NCBI GenBank assembly: GCA_004802725.1 | Contig: SGPM01000084.1 | Span: 1 to 64,000, forward strand | From: Antrodiella citrinella | Lineage: Eukaryota > Basidiomycota > Agaricomycetes > Polyporales > Steccherinaceae | Length of the DNA: 64,000 nucleotides | Direction: 5' to 3' | In this document: piece by piece, positions 57,019 to 64,000 of the stretch | Numbering within the stretch: position 1 is the first letter of the stretch | Layout of the letters: each line of letters starts with the position of its first letter | Notes under the pieces: model-generated | What the model saw: the letters and a program-made list of their open reading frames with translations, nothing else | The model's database searches: none | What the model was told of the DNA's origin: nothing | Position numbers and translations under genes: made by a program

Positions 57019-60000
57019 ATGGCCGCAGAATCCTTCGTAGAAAATGTGGAAGACGACCCCTTGCCTCCTCGCAAACGTACCCGAGTGGAAGCCTCTACAA
57101 GTCAAGGAGCTTCTTCACCGAGACTATTTGCTCCGTTCCGCGCTCTGGGACTTATCACAAACCATGTCGCGTTCGTGCTGCAAACTCGGTCTCAGAAGGG
57201 GGCGACGGAGGGTCCGAGGCTTCATATTCTTACATGCTTAGGGAAGTCATGGGCTATGTGGGAGGGGGGGAAGATAAATCTTCTCTTTGTGGGTGAGTGA
57301 GTGCATATGCATCGTCTGCCCACAAGTTTACTCATGCGAATGGTGCCGATGTTATAATGTTATATAGGTCCTGATTTACCGGAGAACGTTGCTTCTATGG
57401 CCATGGATGGAAACGCGGTCTGGGTCGCCTCTGGTACAAGCGTTATAAAATATTTGCGAGGCAAAGAGGTGCGAGTGGTGCTGATTTTCAGTCTGGCATT
57501 GGGACTAACACTTTGATAGTCTACTCGCCTCCAGAGCCCACTCACATCGCCTCTGTCGTACATAATAGTACTTGGTACGCAACTACTTGCTTTGTCGGAA
57601 GATGGACAACGATTGTTTGTTTGGGACACCAAAAGCGGAGGTATGCGATTCTCTGCGATTCAATTTTCGTCTGCTCAATGATCCTCCCTAGAACTACAAT
57701 GCTCAATACAATTTGACATCGGATTTACCGCAACATCCCTTCTGCACCCTGCGACATACATCAACAAAGTCATAGTAGCGAGTAGTGAGGGGAAACTCGA
57801 GTTATGGAACATCCGCACCCAGTATGTCTACTATGATTCTTGGGGAGAGAGCAACACTCACGTAAGACCAATATAGATCTCGTGTTCACGCGTTCTCTCC
57901 CACGTCCCTTCTGACATTACCGGCTGGTCATAATGCCCCTGCTATCACGGCTTTGACCCAATCCCCGGCTATAGATGTGGTCGGTATCGGGTTTTCCTCC
58001 GGGGACATATCTGTCTACGACGTACGCATGGATGAGAGGTTGCTTAGAATGACCATGCAAGATGGCGCTATAAGAGCATTGAGTTTCCGAAGCGGTTTGT
58101 CGATTTTTATCCCATTTCGTTGCCTCGGCTGAGGGCCTTTCCAGATGGACAACCTGTCCTTGCGTCTGCGTCTTCCGCTGGTCACATCGCTATATGGGAT
58201 CTGAGTAATGGCGGTCGGTTACTGCATGTTGTGCGTGGTGCTCACGATGGAGCCGTCACTGCTCTCGAGTGGGTTCCTGGTCAACCTCTCTTGATCAGTT
58301 CTGGGGACGACAACAGTGTCAAGGTTCGTCGTTCGCACAGACATGAAGCTCCGTTTCCCATACTTCACTTTCAATAGCAATGGGTTTTCGATTCGCCCAC
58401 CGAGGCGCCTCGCCTCCTCAAATTCCGCTCTGGTCATCATGCCCCTCCACACATCATCAGATACTATGGCGAAGATGGGAAGCAACTATTGACTGCTTCA
58501 AGGGACCGCAGCCTGCGATGCACGAGCGTCGTGCGGGATTCTAGAAGTTTCGAGCTAAGCCAGGGTAAGTTGTCCATTGACACCCCTACACGAATGTTGT
58601 CACTGACTCTTCTATCAGGTTCATTAGCGAAAAAAGCTACCAGCTTATCTATCCCAATAGCTTCCCTGAAGTTTCCACCAGTGACCGCTATATCGTATTC
58701 TCAAGCCCGCTCTAAGGATTGGGATGACATCCTCACATGTCATACGGACGAGTCATCCGTGAGGACATGGACGATGAAAGATAAGAGGCTTGGGAAGTAT
58801 ACTTTCGCCACATCACCAGAAACGAAGAGAGGCCCGCCATTGGGCACAGCAAAGGTGCGTATTCACTTCGATTGTACTCTATTCCACTCTGATCTAATTT
58901 CGTGGAGGCTGTATGTGTATCTGCTTGTGGTAACTTTGGCATAACTGCGTCAAGTACCGGAACGATCTACATGTACAACATGCAATCAGGTGTACGGCGG
59001 AAAACGTTCGATATAGGTCCTTATCCTATTCCGGCCGCCAGCACAAGTGCCAGTTCCAAAAAATTACGGGAAGGACGAGCTGTTACTGGGTTGGCAAGTG
59101 ATGCGCTCAACACCGTCGTCATTGCCTGCACCCTCGACGGAACGATCAACGTATGTACTCGCCTTCCTCTTGACGCACGAATCAACCTTATACTTTGCAG
59201 TTCTTCGATTTCCATACCGCGGCTCAGGAACAAACACTCGTTCTACCCGCTGCTGCTCTCTCTATGATTTTGCACGGTGACAGCGGTCTCATTGCAGTCG
59301 TGTGCGATGATCTTGTTGTCCGTGTCGTGGATATTGAAACGCGGAGAGTGGTGAGAGAAATGAGCGGTTTCCAGAGTAAAGTTTTGGATGTTGTGAGTAT
59401 ATGTACATTTCATTATCGCCCGCGTGTTGACAATTTGTTTCCGTAGACCTTTTCTCCCGACGCGCGATGGCTAGTGGCCGCATCGTTGGATTCAACTATC
59501 CGGACATTTGATATTCCTACTGGCCGTCTTATTGACGCGTTTCGAACTTCAAGTGTAGCTACCAGCGTGACATTCTCTCCGACGAATGATTTCCTCGCTA
59601 CTGCTCATCTCGATAGTGTTGGCGTTTACCTATGGTAAGTTATCATATCCGTATTCGAGGTATCTAGAGCGAAAACTGACGGCGCTATAGGGCAAACAGG
59701 GCACAGTACAGCGAGGTGTCATTCAAGAGTATCTCTGACGATGACATTGATAATGTGGCAATGCCATCGATGCAAGGAGAGGAAGAGGAAGAAGGTAAGC
59801 TTATTTCTGATCTTGTTACGAGCGGACTCTGACAGGATCTTTCCAGCACTTGAAGAGCTTGCTGCCTTAGCCATTACGGAGAAGCCGACGGACGTGTTCG
59901 TCACACCTGCGCAGCTTGACGGCGATCTCGTCACTTTGACATTGTTGCCTCGATCCCGCTGGCAAACTTTGCTCAATTTGGAGGTTATTCAGGTTAGTTG

Positions 60001-60627
60001 CAACCATACTCTTTGTACTTTCTGTACCTTACGTCGTCTGAAATCCAGCAACGCAACAAGCCTAAAGAGCCACCAAAACAGCCCGAAAAGGCACCCTTCT
60101 TCCTCCCTACTTTACCCGGTGTAGAGCACAGGTTCGACGTTCAGCACCCTGACAAAGGGAAAGACAAGAGCAAAGCAACTAAAGTTCTACATAAATCTAC
60201 TGGATCTGCGGAAAGCGTATTCTGGCAGAAACTCAGTGATGAGAACGAAGACGGTCATTGTAAGTCATTTGTTTCTCCCCCAAAGAGCTGCGTCTGACCC
60301 CTAGCAGATGATGTGTTCTACGATTACATCAAGACGTTGTCTCCAGCTGCAATAGACGTCGAGATTCGCTCGCTAGCCACCCTCGATTCGCAGCGACTGT
60401 TTTTGACGGCCCTCATCCAACGTCTTCGTTCACATCGTGACTTCGAGGCCGTACAAACCTTCCAGAGTATCTTCCTGCGGATACACGGCGAAGTCCTAGT
60501 CGCAAACGAGGAATTGCGCGGGGAATTGGAGCGATTGAAGGAAGTGCAAGTGACGGAGAGCGAGAGGGTGATTGAATTGCTGGCTTCATCTCTAGGAACG
60601 TTAGGATTTGTGCGGGACACTTTCTAA
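57019..60627 (+). CDS. UTP21: SSU processome WD40 protein Utp21 (WDR36)
   Basis: Component of the UTP-B subcomplex of the small-subunit processome, needed for U3-dependent 18S rRNA processing in the nucleolus. The N-terminus has a basic nuclear-type patch (PPRKRTRVE) and begins RLFAPFRALGLITNHVAFVLQTR, typical of Utp21. Two WD40 propellers follow, with repeats such as GQPVLASASSAGHIAIWDLSNGG, LISSGDDNSVKQWVFD, LLTASRDRSLRC and WLVAASLDSTIRTFDIPTG. The C-terminal Utp21 domain reads ITEKPTDVFVTPAQLDGDLVTLTLLPRSRW ... VEIRSLATLDSQRLFLTALIQRL and ends in a helical SERVIELLASSLGTLGFVRDTF. About 15 introns, all in phase as far as checked. Complete. Confidence 0.93.
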
Positions 60628-60721
60628 ATTTCCTCTTCAACGAGATCATATCACCAGATCTAATTGCACCATAACATCTACTTTGTATTTTACCACGTTC
60701 TCTTTGCATCGCGTGTATCGA

Positions 60722-63700
60722 TCAATCCTTCCCATTGATGACTGTGATAGCGTTGAACACCTCTCGTAGCGCAAGCCAACCGAAACTCTTTGCTCCAAAA
60801 TATCCCTGGTCCACCAAGAGCGATATCCTCAACGCAACCCATGCCCTCTCCAAAGACCTTTCCGGACCACGCTCGCCTTCCAGTTGGTGTCTGACGCTCC
60901 CCACAAGTGCAGCCGTCTGCTCCCTTAGTTTGGAGATCAGACCCTGGCGCCTTCGGGGTTGGGAGCATTTTGCTACGATGATACCCATGACAGCCTCCTC
61001 TTCAGATAGCATGGCCCATCGATGGCGCGACAGCGTGTTGTCCGCGCAAATAGACTGCAGTCTGGAGCGGTATACCGAGAAGAGTCCACCGATCTCCCGA
61101 ACAAGATCATCGTCGTGCTGACCAAGTTCAAGTTCGATGGAGCATGTATCTCTGACATGCCGTTCTAAAGTGTTTCGAATAGGATCACCGCCCTCTTCGT
61201 CATCTTGATCGTCGTTTTTGAACGCTTGCAAGATCTTGTCTACGGTCATCTCTGCGAACTGCTGTCGGCGTGCTCGTTTGGCAGTAGGAAGTGTCGGGAC
61301 TCGGAGGTCGATTCGTCGGTAGAGACGACCGATGTATGAAGTACTCTGGTAGTACTCATTTTCATCAGCTGCGTCCATCGTTTCAGGTGCATCCCAGTCG
61401 GGCTTCTTCTTGATATCAGGAAATGGGAGTTTGTCCAATGCGACTGGTTGACCGGTCTTTGGGTAGTCCACTGCATCGCTATGCAGCTGAGGAATAACCG
61501 TTGTACATGCATCGCTGTGAATGCCCTTTTCGGTAGTCCACTGCATCGCTATGCAGCTGAGGAATAACCGTTGTACATGCATCGCTGTGAATGCCCTTTT
61601 CGTCATGTTCGCTGATATGGTCTGCAATGGCTAGCCACCTGCTGGCGATGATTCCAACATTCTGTGTGATAAAACTAAAGTCAAAACTATCCATCGCGAA
61701 CAAAGCAAGTTATACAAACATCACTGTAGATGAACTCCGTGACGAAGTCTGCGACATTTTCCATTGTACTTGGTCGATCGAGTTCCTTTCGTTTAGCCTT
61801 TGTATAAGGAGCCGGATCGTACGTCCGACTAGGAAGAAGCGAGAGTTCTGACGTGCAGCCGTAAAGATCACCTTTTGATAGAGATCGTCCGTCAGCATGC
61901 GACCGTGCTTGAACTTTCGATTAATATCACTCACCATCCAGGTCTCCTCCGCCGAGACAAAAAGGTAAAGGACGATCCCCCGTGCCTCCGATCAACAACA
62001 TCCAGAGAAATATCCGTGACAACCAGCACAAACCTTTGGTAGAGAAGACAACACAATGTGGAAATGTTTCAGATGAGAATGGCGAATCTGCGGGCGGTTT
62101 GCCTATTGCATGGGCAATCTGAACGTCTCCTCGGTGAATGATGGGGGAGCGAGAGACCATCGTCGGACCCTCCAGATAGATCGACTCGTTTTGCTGAGTC
62201 CGAACATGTGCTAGAATCTGACCTTCCTGCAGATAGCCAGAGGTATCTGCGATGCCCAGCAAATTCCAGGCATTGGGAACAAGTATACGAGCATGGTGTT
62301 TGAGCTCTCGGAGGACGTGATAAATGGCAAAGGTCATCATGTCATCGGAAAATGGATCTTGCAAGACAGAGTCAAGGCCGAGGAGACTCAAGCTCAGCAT
62401 GACGGAGGGGAGTTGGTATGAAGCTCCCAAACCATATGTCTCCATGAATCGCGCGGCATGAGGCAGAGATTCGGTAGATCCGCGAACGCTGGCGACAGCA
62501 TGATCTTGCAGAGCTTGTATTGTCTCGAAAGGAACATCAAGGCCCTCAAGAACCATGATCAAAGGACGGTTGAGATAAAAAGGTGATGACCTGTCGAAGG
62601 CTCGCGCGACCTCGATCTCCCTTGAATTCGGAGCTTCGAATTTGATCATGGATGGCCGCAGGCAAATAACTCGACCAGTGAGAGTGTCATCGATGCTGAC
62701 GACGCCTTTAGAGCCCATGAACCTGATCTGAAATGCCGAAGGACACGGCTTGAGATTACGATGTTTCTGCTTCTTGTTGAGTGCCCCCCATATATCCTGA
62801 GCTAGATCTCGCGAAACAGTCCCTACGCCATCCGTAAAACACCATTCCTTCTGACGGTCATAGATGTCGTCGATAAATACAATCTCCCCTGGATCAATGA
62901 TGATGGAAGCGTCAGTCGCAGTGAACGCCTGCGAGATGCGGGCACCATAGCGTGCAGGACAGTAAATGAGTCCGGGGTCGCTCTGAACATGGTCGAAGGT
63001 CCCCAATCCTCCAATGATAGGAGCTGCAGTCACAATATTGCCATCGGGACCTTCAAAAGGCTTGACAAACCACACCGCATGCTCTTTTAGGGCGGACTGC
63101 GAATAAGCCAAGAAGTCGAAGTGGCGTCCGGCGATATCAAGCCCTTTGTGCAATATTCCCCCAACTCTTTCGTGGATGAAAAGTTCCCGTCGACCTCACG
63201 ATCAAAGCTATATGCGAGACCATTCTCGTCGACAAAGCTGACGCGCAAGAAACTGTCGGCATTTGCTTGGAAGAGGCGTATGACGCGGTTAGACCTCTCT
63301 GGATAAGGTCCCTCCATCCGTATGGCTGTGGGTGTCACAATAACATGGAGGCATTGGAAGTTGTCGGGAAATGTTTGGGGTGCAAGGGGTGAGAACTTGC
63401 GAACACAGTCCGAAAGCAGGTGTTCCACAAGATGCGTTGCATCGTCAATATTCCCCAGGGTGCCCTCATCGGACCAGAGATTCTTGGCCTGAGTGGCTAG
63501 ATATCGGAGGAAGGTGGCTGTGTATACAGTGCCTTTCCTTGGGGATCGTGACATGTCGTTGACAACGTCGCGGAATATCATGACCTCCCGTAAATCGAAA
63601 AGCAGGTTTCGAGTCAGTGCCTCAACCTGGAATGCTACAGGCCAGGCCAATTGGCAGACCCAATCTTCATATTGTCCTTGTACATCCTCCGAGAAAAGCC

Positions 63701-64000
63701 CTCTGCGGACTGCGGGATAGAGGAAGGAGTCGTCAACCCCCACGTGTATCGCATGGCAGAGTTTACGAAATGCACTGAGATCGTCATGATGTTGACACAC
63801 GAGTCGCATAGCATGAGAAGTATAAGCTACGACTCTCGCATGAGCTGAATCGAGGGTGTTATGGCGGCGACGAGAGGGAACACCATTTGACCCATGTTTT
63901 TTGGACCTCATGAAATCCTCGACGAATTTCACGGCCAGTGCCACGTCAAACTCGAGATCTTCCGAGTCGAGCCTGAATATGCTGCTTGACTCTGATGCTG
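60722..64000 (-). pseudogene. RNA-dependent RNA polymerase (QDE-1 type), 5'-partial, frame-broken
   Basis: Cellular RdRP of the fungal RNA-silencing (quelling) type, whose role in the family is to make double-stranded RNA from aberrant transcripts for Dicer. The reading is open to the window edge, so the N-terminal part is missing. Visible blocks: FLAYSQSALKEHAVWFV, FTDGVGTVS, SAFQIRFMGSKGVVSID, CLRPSMIKF, then LGGGDLDGD, whose three aspartates form the DxDGD catalytic motif; an intron splits that motif. Later blocks include GIIASRWLAIAD and DAVDYPKTGQPV. Two breaks are seen. One base appears missing in the run at 63179-63182. A 70-base exact tandem duplication (61462-61601) shifts the frame after the catalytic motif. 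Beyond it, the frame is open to TGA at 60722. If real, both breaks would truncate the enzyme. Confidence 0.85.
61462..61601. repeat. Exact 70-base tandem duplication inside the RdRP gene
   Basis: Positions 61462-61531 and 61532-61601 are identical 70-base units beginning GGTAGTCCACTGCATCGC. Seventy is not a multiple of three, so the second copy shifts the coding frame; with one copy, the reading is continuous from SDACTTVIPQLHSDAVDY into PKTGQPV. The unit contains no AGGT sequence that could let splicing remove exactly one copy. Confidence 0.95.

Overview
This window comes from a filamentous basidiomycete, most likely an Agaricomycete. The genes carry many short introns (about 50 to 65 bases, GT-AG), the intergenic spaces are compact, and the gene families are fungal: Zn2Cys6 regulator, ATG15, ERF2, MYND finger, a QDE-1-type RNA-dependent RNA polymerase and a hSac2-type SAC phosphatase. 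Gene families are assigned by reading motifs in the translated exons, not by database search. Isolated Ns and two N-rich gaps (about 32261-32640 and 53687-53937) show that this is a draft assembly, so some frame breaks may be assembly errors.

Layout. Positions 1-8.1 kb are accessory sequence. They hold a 5'-partial unknown gene, an unknown gene with an in-frame TGA, a reverse-strand coiled-coil gene, a pair of related Gly/Asn-rich small genes in tandem, and an array of degenerate 24-base units, each built around a different short palindrome. The array abuts a methyltransferase that lacks its SAM-binding N-terminus.

From 9.2 kb to 31 kb are housekeeping and regulatory genes: proteasome beta-5 (PRE2), a SAC/hSac2 phosphoinositide phosphatase, a Zn2Cys6 transcription factor, an ERF2-like DHHC palmitoyltransferase, a paxillin-like LIM protein and phosphopantetheine adenylyltransferase. 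From 30.4 kb to 45.2 kb come a four-TM membrane protein, ATG15 lipase, guanine deaminase, an unknown Ser-rich protein, mRNA capping guanylyltransferase (CEG1), SKP1 and mitochondrial ribosomal protein bL27m. From 45.5 kb to 60.7 kb come an inositol polyphosphate 5-phosphatase, an MFS transporter, GMF/AIM7, GPI14, SAR1, SRP-receptor beta, a MYND protein, a tRNA-like element and UTP21. The end of the window holds the 3' part of an RNA-dependent RNA polymerase gene, running off the edge.

How the genes relate. There are no operons and no obvious biosynthetic cluster. Neighbours are arranged as convergent pairs (SAC/TF, ATG15/guanine deaminase, GMF/GPI14, UTP21/RdRP) and divergent pairs (SKP1/bL27m, SRP-receptor beta/MYND, PPAT/membrane protein). 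Several genes act in the secretory and membrane system (SAR1, SRP receptor beta, GPI14, ERF2, SAC and 5-phosphatase, ATG15), but their co-location looks incidental.

The most notable observations are an exact 70-base tandem duplication that breaks the RdRP frame just after its DLDGD catalytic motif, several one-base frame breaks that mostly sit at A/T homopolymers, and the 24-base palindrome-cored array.
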